Origin: Gammaproteobacteria bacterium UBA2810 | GTDB taxonomy: Bacteria; Pseudomonadota; Gammaproteobacteria; Enterobacterales; Succinivibrionaceae | Direction of reading: 5' to 3' | Length of the DNA stretch: 55,584 nt | Assembly: GCA_002351705.1 (NCBI GenBank) | Contig: DEHC01000033.1 | Span: forward strand, 1-55,584 | Shown: positions 17,801 through 25,436 of the stretch, piece after piece | Layout: each line of letters opens with the position of its first letter | Numbering within the stretch: position 1 is the stretch's first letter | Program-made: the position numbers and the translations under genes | The notes under the pieces: generated by a model | Told to the model about the DNA's origin: nothing | The model's input: the letters and a program-made list of their open reading frames with translations, nothing else | Database searches by the model: none

Positions 17801-18358
17801 CTGAGCCTTTCCGGGGGCCCTGCCGTGCCATCTCACATCAAGGAGGGAGCTGAGGGGCTTTCCTTTCTGAAAGCTCCCGAAGGCGGGGAGAGGGGACGTT
17901 GCCATATCCCGGAAAAATGCCGGGCCATTAAGGATTTTTCCCGCATGCCCCGGCATCCCGTCCGGCATAGTGCGGATCCAGACGTCACTGAGATCCGCCG
18001 CTGTCCTCTCCTCAGGCGCCTTTGCGGGCGCCTCAGCCTCCCTCTCTGTGACGCCGAGGGCAAAGAGGACCGAGTCAATGAGGAACTGCGCAGCCCCGCG
18101 GCTGATGCCGCACTTTTCCGAAAGCGTCCTCACCGCCTCAGGGGCTGCCGGGGCATACTGCCCTCTCCCATCCGGCGAGGAGAGTTCCGTGAGCCTCTTC
18201 CCGAGCCCCTCCGCGGCAAAGGCCCTGACCGCCTCCGGAAGGCCCGGGACATTCTCAAGGGCATCCTTTCCGGCAAGGAGCTCCGGAAGGCGCTCCTCCC
18301 CGATGACGGCTGTGCCGTTCTCACTTATGATCTGCCTCAGGGCCTCGCCGAGCTTCAT
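14855..18358 (-). CDS. Very large Sel1-repeat protein, type A N-terminal domain
   Basis: 1167 residues from the ATG at 18356-18358, supported by GAGAGAGGAG just upstream; six extra codons are possible. The type A domain covers about residues 1-110 (EALRQIISENG, RLPELL, then ISRGAAQFLIDSVLFALGV). A linker of about 90 residues leads into roughly two dozen or more Sel1 units to the end (DWYLKASEYDFA). One unit near the middle is degenerate and Arg/Glu-rich (LLRSRESDKSAGEER). No signal peptide. It is the longest member of the array and would form a long superhelix. The next gene (18496) ends 137 bases upstream. Confidence 0.87.
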   Translation of the reverse strand: MKLGEALRQIISENGTAVIGEERLPELLAGKDALENVPGLPEAVRAFAAEGLGKRLTELSSPDGRGQYAPAAPEAVRTLSEKCGISRGAAQFLIDSVLFALGVTEREAEAPAKAPEERTAADLSDVWIRTMPDGMPGHAGKILNGPAFFRDMATSPLPAFGSFQKGKPLSSLLDVRWHGRAPGKAQGASPSRGHFLEEGDRYFYGDGAAQDFRMAAECYRKSAAEGDDDAECCLAEMYFCGVGVTQNAAEAFRHFRKAAERGNTDAMWFTGAMCGQGAGTAQDFAEERRWLRMAAEKGSVRAMNALGFLMYSGAHGGERDCEGAEMWLRKAAELGDAAAEDSLGTLLCTRDDGRRDYAEALSWFRKAAEQGNPRAELHLGVMFLNGLGTEKDPDEAVKWYRKAAEQGDAGALTELGSLYASGTGVGKDEKEALRLYLEAAGKGDAKAQFLAGVWYLSGRGTEQDDAEAVKWLRKSASQGNADAERTMGIMCLTGRGTAKDAEEAVSWYRKAAEQGNAEAEAMLGKLYLHGTGGRRDYKEAQRWCRLAAEQGNAMAEFCIGQMYRLGLGVQKDISEALKWFRKAAGRGFADAEAMLGYLYVHGEDVPADYAEALKWFSLGAEQGDSNSEYNLGGMYEQGWGTEQDYAKARELYRRSAGRGDRRAQYSLGLMYMEGRGTEQDYGKALELFRKASDQGNEIARACLGLLYLNGYGTAQNFDVALELFRKSADKGEQMGQCYLGFMYEHGLSVGQDFVEAAKWYRLAAEQGYGSAELRLGDLCRDGRGVDRDSREAEKWYRFAAAEGVGEAKERLDALLRSRESDKSAGEERIERYRRAAEGGDAGAALNLGNYCSLGIFTEKDEKEALRWYRKAAELGSARAQRRLGDTYFSGDGAGQDYKEALVWYRKAAEQGDDSAQLSLGSMYLEGRGTDKDYAEAFRWLRNSAVQGNHDAQKRLGDMYLEGIGTAKDPVMAEKLYLMASADSTTGAELALREMHRRGSGEDAESGAAERAEALREDAETGNPVAQRYLGIMYLGGQGIERDFAEAFRWLRSAAEQGDTDAERYLGTLYRIGAGTGRDPAEAAKWLRKAAEGGSAAAQLDLGIMYRDGDGIPGDSAGAAKWLTMAARQGSRTAQRLISLMYGNGSGVEEDTAQAMDWYLKASEYDFA

Positions 18359-18495
18359 GCAGGACTCCTCTCTCAAATGTCAGGAAAAACGCGCAAATGC
18401 AATGAACTGGAGAATTATGCGCCGCCGCGGGATCCGCGGGCGTGACGCATTCCATGGAAAAGGTGAAAAAATGAGAAATGGGCAGGCAGCAGTCC

Positions 18496-20610
18496 TCAGC
18501 TGCCGTCATCGCCGAGGTTCCTGAGCTCCAGGATGGCATCAAGGTTCCCGAGCTCGGCTGCCGTGCGGTACCACTTAAGGGCCTCCGCCCTGTCGCGCTC
18601 CACCCCGAAGCCGTTCAGGCAAAGCCTCGCGAGCCCCGTCATCGAGTAAGCCACGCCCTTGTCCGCCGCCATCCGGTACCACCTGGCGGCCTCATGGTAA
18701 TCCTGCTGTACGCCGTCCCCGAAATCGTACATCCTGCCGAGCGCATCTGCGGCCTCCGCAATGCCTTTCTCCGCGGCCTTCCGGTACCACTCCGCGGCCT
18801 CCGCGTCGTTCCTCCTCAGGCCCCTCCCGTTCCGGAGGAGGCAGCCGAGCTGATACTCCGCCGGAGGATAGCCCTGCTCCGCGGCCTTCCGGCACCACTC
18901 TGCGGCCAGTTTGTCATCCTGCGGGACTGAGAAGCCGCTGCCGTACATTGCGGCAAGGTTGAGCTGCGCCGCGGCAAAGCCCTGCTCAGCGGCCTTCCGG
19001 TACCACCTCTCCGCCTCCGCATAGTCCTGCCTGACGCCAGAGCCCTTCGCGCACATGACGCCGTAGCTGTTCTGCGCCGGGGCATAGCCGAGCTCAGCGG
19101 CCTTCCTGCTCCAGCGGGCCGCCTCAGCGTCATCCTTCTGGACGCCTTTCCCTCTCCTGTATATGCCGGCAAGACATTCCATGGCCCTCGGGTATCCGTG
19201 TCCCGCCGACCTCTTCAGCCACATTGCTGCCGCGGCAGGATCCTGCGCAACGCCTTTCCCCTGGAGATAAAGAATGCCGATATACATCTCCGCCACGAAG
19301 TTCCCGCCTGACGCCGCCCTGCGGTACCACCTGAGAGCCTCCGCGATGTCGCAGCCAACGCCATCCCCGTTCTCGTACATGACGCCGAGCCTCACCGCCG
19401 CTGACGCAAGCCCCTCTGACGCGGCGTGGAGGAAGAGCCGCAGCGCCTCACCGGGGTCATGCAGGGCGCCGGTTCCGGTAAGGTAAAGGTGGCCGAGCCT
19501 CACCTCCGCCTCAGGGACTCCATGCTCCGCGGCCTTCCGGTACCACCTCTCCGCCTCCGCCAAATCCTTCCTGACTCCCTGTCCCCGCAGGAAGGCCGTG
19601 CCGATATTGAACTCGGCGCTCGCCGAGCCTCCCTCCGCGGCCTTCCGGTACCAGGAAAGCGCCTCGGCGTAGTCCTTCCCGACGGCCTCGCCTTTCTCGT
19701 AAGCCATTCCGATGAAATTCTGCGCCTGCGGGTTGCCCTGCTCCGCGGCTTTTCTGAACCATTCGAGAGCAAGCGCCTTGTCCATGGGGACACCCGTTCC
19801 TTCAAGGTACATGGCGCCGAGGCTGACCTGCGCGGGGGCATGTCCCTGAAGGGCCGCCTTCCGTAGATGCTCTGCGGCTTTCCCTGCGTCACGCCTCACT
19901 CCGGAACCCGCCTTGTGCATTATGCCGAGGTAATACTCCGCGTCGGCATCTCCCTGCCGTGCGGCCTTTCTGAACCACTCGGCGGCCTTCCTGCTGCTCT
20001 GCCTGATGCCGTCGCCGTAAAGGTACATCTCACCAAGCTCAAGGCACTCAACGGCATTCTCGCTGCCGGTCGGCCGCACGGTGCGCCGCGGCGATGACGT
20101 GAACAGGGGATTCCTCCGGCCGCGCTCCATGGCGGAAAGCGAGTCGGCGGCAGACCTCAGCGCCTCAGCAGAGAAGTCAGGGAGATCAGGAAGAGTGAGG
20201 AGAAAGGGGGCCTTAGGCATGACGCTCATTCCGGCATACTCAGCTGCCACGGCTGATGAGCATTGCGGGGAGTTGCCGCATTCGGGCCTATCGGGCGCAC
20301 TGTCAGAAAGCCCCAGGGCAGAGAGAATGCTCCGGATCACAAAGGATGCGTTCTCACTCATGATGCCTCTTTCAATAAGGGCCTTCTCCGCCTTCGCGGC
20401 ACAGAGGGCAGAGCCTGAGCCGTCCCAGGATGATGAGAGGTCTGAGAGCTCCTTCCCGAGCCCCAGGGCAGCAAAGGCACGGATCGCGCCTGCGGCTCCC
20501 GGAGCGACGTCAGTGCCTTTCTCTGCGATGAGCCCGGGAAGGCGCCCATCGCCGATGGAGCTCACGCCGTATTCCGCGATAATCTGCCGCAGCGATTCAC
20601 AGAGATTCAT
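18496..20610 (-). CDS. Sel1-repeat protein, type A N-terminal domain
   Basis: 704 residues. The type A domain spans about residues 1-105: SLRQIIAEYGVSSIGDGRLPG, then AFAALGLGKEL and SFVIRSILSALGLSDS. After a linker of about 100 residues come about 14 Sel1 units, starting at LELGEMYLYGDG. A GAGAGGA lies before the ATG. It is head-to-tail with the 1167-residue gene. Upstream is a 640-bp gap followed by the ATPase/RloB island, so it may have its own promoter, though none stood out. Confidence 0.87.
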   Translation of the reverse strand: MNLCESLRQIIAEYGVSSIGDGRLPGLIAEKGTDVAPGAAGAIRAFAALGLGKELSDLSSSWDGSGSALCAAKAEKALIERGIMSENASFVIRSILSALGLSDSAPDRPECGNSPQCSSAVAAEYAGMSVMPKAPFLLTLPDLPDFSAEALRSAADSLSAMERGRRNPLFTSSPRRTVRPTGSENAVECLELGEMYLYGDGIRQSSRKAAEWFRKAARQGDADAEYYLGIMHKAGSGVRRDAGKAAEHLRKAALQGHAPAQVSLGAMYLEGTGVPMDKALALEWFRKAAEQGNPQAQNFIGMAYEKGEAVGKDYAEALSWYRKAAEGGSASAEFNIGTAFLRGQGVRKDLAEAERWYRKAAEHGVPEAEVRLGHLYLTGTGALHDPGEALRLFLHAASEGLASAAVRLGVMYENGDGVGCDIAEALRWYRRAASGGNFVAEMYIGILYLQGKGVAQDPAAAAMWLKRSAGHGYPRAMECLAGIYRRGKGVQKDDAEAARWSRKAAELGYAPAQNSYGVMCAKGSGVRQDYAEAERWYRKAAEQGFAAAQLNLAAMYGSGFSVPQDDKLAAEWCRKAAEQGYPPAEYQLGCLLRNGRGLRRNDAEAAEWYRKAAEKGIAEAADALGRMYDFGDGVQQDYHEAARWYRMAADKGVAYSMTGLARLCLNGFGVERDRAEALKWYRTAAELGNLDAILELRNLGDDGS

Positions 20611-20775
20611 GTCTGCATTTCCTCTCAGCTTAAAAGGCCCGGACGGGCAGTAAATTATAGATTATGAGCAGCAGGGTTTGCATCCGGTGTGATGCATTTC
20701 AAAGGACAGAAAATGCGATACGGGCGAAATGAATGTGCCATACAGGATTCCGTTTGAAAGCTCCGTGGCCTGTTC

Positions 20776-21253
20776 ATGAGGCGCAGGCGGAAAACATGTT
20801 GGAACTGTAGGTTGATACAGCAGGACTTATGCAATGAAACGAATCACAGCATTACAATTCAACGTCGTTTTTGTGCACTCAAATTACAATTTTCGCTGTA
20901 TTTTTGCATTTCTGTCGTTTTCGGCGTCGATGCGAACCGTCAAAACAAAACATCAGCTCCAGGCGGCTTGCAGAATCACGCTGTTCAATTCATAGCAGAC
21001 TGCCGCTTAAAATCCGCGTATATGCTGTACAGACAGCTCCCGTGACTGTTCTCATACTGTTGATTTCAACCCGTCATGACCGGTTTTCTACAGCGATGGC
21101 ACTCTGAAGATGCCACGGAAAGGCAGGCGAGCTAACTTACGGATTCGTGGACAAGGCAAAATGCATCAATGACACGTGATCGATTTTCTTAAAAGGCAAC
21201 CGGCATTAGGCGGATTTTCCACCTGCAAAGCTCGGTCATACCTATTGAGTACG
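20776..21253. other. Intergenic AT-richer segment with a decayed fragment
   Basis: No convincing gene is seen in 20611-21253. Positions 21040-21115 resemble 23080-23185 (shared TGATTTCA, then TACAGCGATGGCACT after a similar gap). The two related fragments lie on either side of the ATPase/RloB genes. Short frames here have no family features. Confidence 0.4.
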
Positions 21254-21397
21254 TTAAAGGTATGCATAAACGAATGCCCTGAAATATTCCGGCTCGGTAC
21301 TGGCACCTTCACAAATGATTAAAAATGATGTATTCCTTTGCCGCAGTCCGGTTTTTCTGCGCAGTGTCCGATCCTGTTTGTGGTTAATTCCGGTCAT
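21254..21397 (-). pseudogene. Truncated RloB-like gene
   Basis: Only 47 residues, starting MTGINHKQD at 21397 and overlapping the upstream ATPase gene by 14 bases, with AAGGGAAAATC before the ATG. SFLIICEGASTEPEYFRAF is the RloB/AbiLii N-terminal motif (usual form ILIVCEGxxTEPNYF, a TOPRIM-like start). The family is about 200 residues, so three quarters is missing after YFRAFVYAYL. The DNA beyond the stop does not look like RloB in any frame, pointing to a deletion rather than a simple frameshift. Confidence 0.7.
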
Positions 21398-22613
21398 GAT
21401 TTTCCCTTTCTGTGAAGACCTCTGTGAGATCTCCAAGTATCGGGGTGGCTCCATAACGGCCCGAGAGGTAGTCACGCTCAAATGCCGCACCTGAACGGAC
21501 TTTATATTCTGACAGGGAATAAAGTGATGATGCACTGTATATGTCTTTTTCAGTGAACCAGACCTGGTCGCGGCGGAATAATTTTGCTCCCAGCAGGGCT
21601 GTATCGTGCGTGGTGAAAATTAACTGGGCATGGTGCGGGTTGGTCTCGGCCGAGGAAAACAGCCCTACAATGCTGCTGGTCAGCAGCGGGTGCAGCTTTG
21701 AGTCAAACTCGTCTATTATCAGCCGGCCGCCGGTATCCAGTGTATGGATAATGGGGTATGCCAGTCCGAAATACTTTATTGTACCTTCAGACTCATTCTC
21801 GGTGAACGGGAAAATTATCTCCTTCGCGGCCTTTCCATCTGCATCATATTGTATGTGGGTGCTTACCAGATGATCGTCAATCTTTTTGATGCTGTCTATA
21901 CCAAGATCGGCAAACCTGGAGAAGCTGACTATGCGCTGCCGCATCCGGCTGTCATCAAAATGCTGCATGGCATCATCCCACATCGGCTTTTCATCAGAGC
22001 ATGACAGTATTGCTGTATCTGACATCCACTGCATGATTTTTACCGCAGTAGGATCATTCAGCCATGCCGCCAGGGAAAGGCACAGGGTATCGCTGCGGAC
22101 ATATTGTTTTCTGACTATGTCCTGCATTCGGTCATAGGAGCTGTGAACCCTTGTTCCGTTTTCATCGCGGAACAACAGCTCTATCTCCTTGGCGCGCTTG
22201 CGGATTGACTTGCAGTAAAGCCATTCCATCTTCACTGAGCTGTTCAATACCTCAAAGCCATAACGGTAGCGGTTTTCATTGCAGAGGAAGATAAGCTCAA
22301 ATGACGATGGCTCTGCAATGCTCTCTGAATTCAGGCGGAAATTTTCAATACCGGCTGATCTGCCTGCCTTCGCGTTTCCAAAAGAATTGACCGTAAAATC
22401 CTTGAAGAAGCGAAAAGCCTTGATTATGTTGGATTTCCCAGAGGCATTTGCCCCGAAAACCGCTGCGCTGCAGAGCAACCCGATACCGGTATCGCCAACT
22501 GTTATTACCGGGTTATTCGCCACTTTCGGTTCTTTGAGTGATGTTGCCACCATGGACAGACATGCAGGTTCCTTGAAAGACAGAACGTTTCCGAAAGAAA
22601 ACTGAATAATCAT
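21384..22613 (-). CDS. AAA-family ATPase, RloA/AbiLi type (phage-defence-like)
   Basis: 409 residues with an ABC/SMC-type split ATPase: FGNVLSFKEP at the start, Walker A GANASGKSN near residue 55, Walker B RLIIDEFD near residue 297 and the switch histidine in LIFTTHD about 35 residues later. The family (AAA_15/AAA_21) is usually encoded just upstream of an RloB-like protein, as in the lactococcal abortive-infection system AbiL. Here the ATPase is intact but its RloB partner is truncated, so the pair is probably inactive as a two-part system. The composition is AT-richer than the Sel1 genes on both sides, suggesting transfer. Confidence 0.83.
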   Translation of the reverse strand: MIIQFSFGNVLSFKEPACLSMVATSLKEPKVANNPVITVGDTGIGLLCSAAVFGANASGKSNIIKAFRFFKDFTVNSFGNAKAGRSAGIENFRLNSESIAEPSSFELIFLCNENRYRYGFEVLNSSVKMEWLYCKSIRKRAKEIELLFRDENGTRVHSSYDRMQDIVRKQYVRSDTLCLSLAAWLNDPTAVKIMQWMSDTAILSCSDEKPMWDDAMQHFDDSRMRQRIVSFSRFADLGIDSIKKIDDHLVSTHIQYDADGKAAKEIIFPFTENESEGTIKYFGLAYPIIHTLDTGGRLIIDEFDSKLHPLLTSSIVGLFSSAETNPHHAQLIFTTHDTALLGAKLFRRDQVWFTEKDIYSASSLYSLSEYKVRSGAAFERDYLSGRYGATPILGDLTEVFTERENHDRN

Positions 22614-23248
22614 GATTTAACTCTATTTTATGTCAATTTTTTACAAAAATAGCAGTTTTCTTTGAATTTTACCAAAAATAATGCTGTTTTTATCAAAACA
22701 AAAGACGATGGTTAGCAGTTTTGCCGCATTCTGACAGGTCTGAATTTCCACGTATTCTGTACAGCGCAGCCGGAAAGCACTGGCCTGCCGCCTGCTTCAG
22801 CAATCCAGACCCACTGCAGTCTTATGGACTGGGAATCTGTGTTCAGGCCGGGCGATAATAGAGCCCTTTAATCTGAGTTTTTCAAAGCCATGTACTATAA
22901 ACTGCTGTAAATTTTATAAAACATTGCTAATTCAACAAGTTATATAAATTAATCAATTTATAGAACTCTTTCAACCAAGTAAAATGTACTAAACATCAGT
23001 TTCACTTCAGACAGCCCGTAGGATTCAGTTGCTCAAACCAGAGCAGCTGCATGCCAGCGCAGGCTGCTGATGAAAATCCGGATGTTTTCGTATGAAACAG
23101 CGCCGGAACTATTCTTAGTCTTAATTGATTTCAGCTCGTCCTCGGACGACTTCTTACAGCGATGGCACTTTAAAGGATGCTTCGGGAAAATCAGAAGCGT
23201 CATTTCTAGTACATAACTGTAAAACTGAAATGTCTCTGTAAACTGCAA
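22614..23248. other. Intergenic AT-rich segment with a decayed fragment at its right end
   Basis: No full gene is seen between the ATPase start and the next Sel1 gene. A 71-codon minus-strand frame at 23033-23248 contains KCHRCKKSS and is related at DNA level to 21040-21115. It may be the remains of a mobile-element gene, but the family was not recognised. Confidence 0.35.
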
Positions 23249-23269
23249 AGGCCGCCGTCAGGAACAGCG

Positions 23270-25309
23270 TCACTCTTCCTTAAAGAGCCCCGATGACTCT
23301 GATCTGAGCCTCGCTAGCTCCTTCTCGGCCTCTTCGCTCCCCTGCTCCGCGGCCCGGAAGAACCATTTCGCGGCCTCGTCGTGATCCTTCTCCACGCCAT
23401 GCCCGTCCCGGTACATGAGCCCGAGGTTGAGCTGCCCCGAGGCGTTCCCGTGAAGTGCGGACTTCCGGAACCACTTCAGCGCCTCCTTATAGTCCCTGGT
23501 GACGCCGAGGCCGTCAGAGTAGATGCAGCCTAGGTTGTTCTCCGCCTCAGAGTCTCCCTGCTCAGCGGCTTTCCGGTACCACTTCCCGCACTCGGCGTAG
23601 TCCTGCGGCACGCCATGCCCGTTTCTGTACAGGAGTCCGAGGTTGCTCTGCGCGTTGGCGTTCCCCTGTTCGGCGGCCTCGCGGAACCATGACGCGGCCT
23701 CCTCATAGTCCTGGGAAAAGCCGTGCCCCTCAAGGTACATGTGGCCGAGGCTGCATTTCGCGGCGGCATTGCCCCGCACCGCGGCCCTGAAGTACCATTT
23801 GGCGGCCTCGCGCCAGTTCGCCTCAATGTCGCTGTCGCCACTGAGGTAGATGTCGCCGAGCCAGTTCTCCGACTCCGCGTCACCGTTCATCGCGGACTCC
23901 CAGAGCATCTTGGCAAACCCCCGGGGCCCCGGACCCCGGCCGCCGCGGCCGTACCCGCTGCTCTCCATGTACTCGAGGCTGGCCTTCGCAGCCCTGTTTC
24001 CCTGGACAGCTGCCATCCGGTACCACCTGATCGCCTGATCGGGGTCATAGCACACCCCGAGCCCGTAGAAGCAGAGGTCGCCGAGGCTGTTCTGCGCCGC
24101 GTCATTCCCCCGGCAGGCCGCCTTCATGTACCAGGTCGCGGCTACTGCGCACTTCCTCGGAACTCCCTGTCCCTTCCGGTACATGTCGCCGATATTGTTT
24201 GAGGCCATGGCGTTCCCCTTCTCGGCCGCCTTCCGGTACCACCCGAGCGCCTCCTCATAGTCCCGGGGCACGCCGTGCCCGGTCCGGTACATGTCGCCGA
24301 GATTGTTCTCCGCGGTGTCATCGCCTTTGTCCGCGGATTCCCTGAGAAGCCTCAGGGCAAGCTCATCGTCATGCCCGACGATCATGCCGATGGAGTGCAT
24401 GTAGCCGAGCATGGACTTCGCCACTGTATCGCCCTTAGCGGCCGCGTCCCGGATAAGCCTTACCCCCTCCTCCTCATCGCGCAGAGACTCATCGCCGAAG
24501 AGGTACGTGAAGCCCAGGCGGTACTCGGCGCCGGGATGCCCCTGATCCGCCGACTGCCGGCAGAGCCTCAGGGACTCGGCGGGATCCTTCGGCACGCCGC
24601 ATCCCTCGCGGAATAGTATGGAAAGGAGGAACTGCGCGTCGGCATGCCCCTGATCCGCGGCCTTCCGGTACCATTTTGCGGCCTCCGCGTAATCCCTCAC
24701 CACGCCGCGCCCGCCCGAGTACAGGTTGCCGAGGTTGCACTGCGCCTCGGCATTGCCCTGCTCCGCAGCCTTCCTGAACCAGACGGCCGCCTCCTCATAG
24801 TCCTGCTCCGTCCCGTCGCCGCTGCAGCAGAGGCAGCCGAGGTTGTTCTCAGCGAGGAGACTGCCCTGCTCAGCGGCCATCCGGTACCACTTCACGGCCT
24901 CGGCGGCATCGCACTCCACGCCGCGGCCCCTGTGGCACATCAGGCCGAGGGATGACGCGGCGTCGGCATTGCCCTGCTCAGCCGCCTTCCGGTACCATCC
25001 GGCCGCCTCCCGGTAATCCTGCCTGACGCCCCGCCCGTAGTAGTACAGGTCGCCGAGGTAGTTCTCCGCGTCGGCGTCGCCCTCAGCCGCGGCCTTCCTG
25101 AACCATTTCGCGGCCTCGGTGAGGTTCTGCTCCCGGCCCTCACCGAAATAGTACATCTCGCCCATCTCAAGGGAGCTCCCCGGCCCTGCGGCTGCGCCTT
25201 CAGGCTTGCTGCCGCCCTTCCAGCTCACGGTCATGATCCGGCCGGAGCGGGCAGTGAGGCTCCCGACTGATACCGGCCCGAAATCCAGATTAAGCAGGCT
25301 GCTGTCCAT
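23270..25309 (-). CDS. Sel1-repeat protein, type B N-terminus
   Basis: 679 residues. The type B start has a short lead with MTVSWKGGSKPEG, then immediately the first Sel1 unit (LEMGEMYYFGEGREQNLTEA). About 17 units follow. Near residue 445 the regular spacing is broken by a segment LEYMESSGYGRGGRGPGPRG and KMLWESAMNGDAES; the protein at 29680-31449 has the same irregular segment, so the two are close paralogues. No signal peptide. GAGAGGA and AAGGA lie before the ATG. It is the most downstream gene of the 23.3-35.6 kb block. Confidence 0.87.
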   Translation of the reverse strand: MDSSLLNLDFGPVSVGSLTARSGRIMTVSWKGGSKPEGAAAGPGSSLEMGEMYYFGEGREQNLTEAAKWFRKAAAEGDADAENYLGDLYYYGRGVRQDYREAAGWYRKAAEQGNADAASSLGLMCHRGRGVECDAAEAVKWYRMAAEQGSLLAENNLGCLCCSGDGTEQDYEEAAVWFRKAAEQGNAEAQCNLGNLYSGGRGVVRDYAEAAKWYRKAADQGHADAQFLLSILFREGCGVPKDPAESLRLCRQSADQGHPGAEYRLGFTYLFGDESLRDEEEGVRLIRDAAAKGDTVAKSMLGYMHSIGMIVGHDDELALRLLRESADKGDDTAENNLGDMYRTGHGVPRDYEEALGWYRKAAEKGNAMASNNIGDMYRKGQGVPRKCAVAATWYMKAACRGNDAAQNSLGDLCFYGLGVCYDPDQAIRWYRMAAVQGNRAAKASLEYMESSGYGRGGRGPGPRGFAKMLWESAMNGDAESENWLGDIYLSGDSDIEANWREAAKWYFRAAVRGNAAAKCSLGHMYLEGHGFSQDYEEAASWFREAAEQGNANAQSNLGLLYRNGHGVPQDYAECGKWYRKAAEQGDSEAENNLGCIYSDGLGVTRDYKEALKWFRKSALHGNASGQLNLGLMYRDGHGVEKDHDEAAKWFFRAAEQGSEEAEKELARLRSESSGLFKEE

Positions 25310-25436
25310 AAATCCTTTCCTCTCTTGATGCAGGATACTTTAGCAGAGGAATGCCCGGAAGAAAAACCAAGGGTTCAGGAAACGGCCCTTTACGGCCGCT
25401 CCGGCGCTCAAAGCTTTCCTTCCGCCCCGGAGCGCC

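Noticed and set aside
20776..21107. Small plus-strand frames in the gap upstream of the 704-residue Sel1 gene
   Set aside because: No ribosome site, unusual composition for this genome and no recognisable motif.
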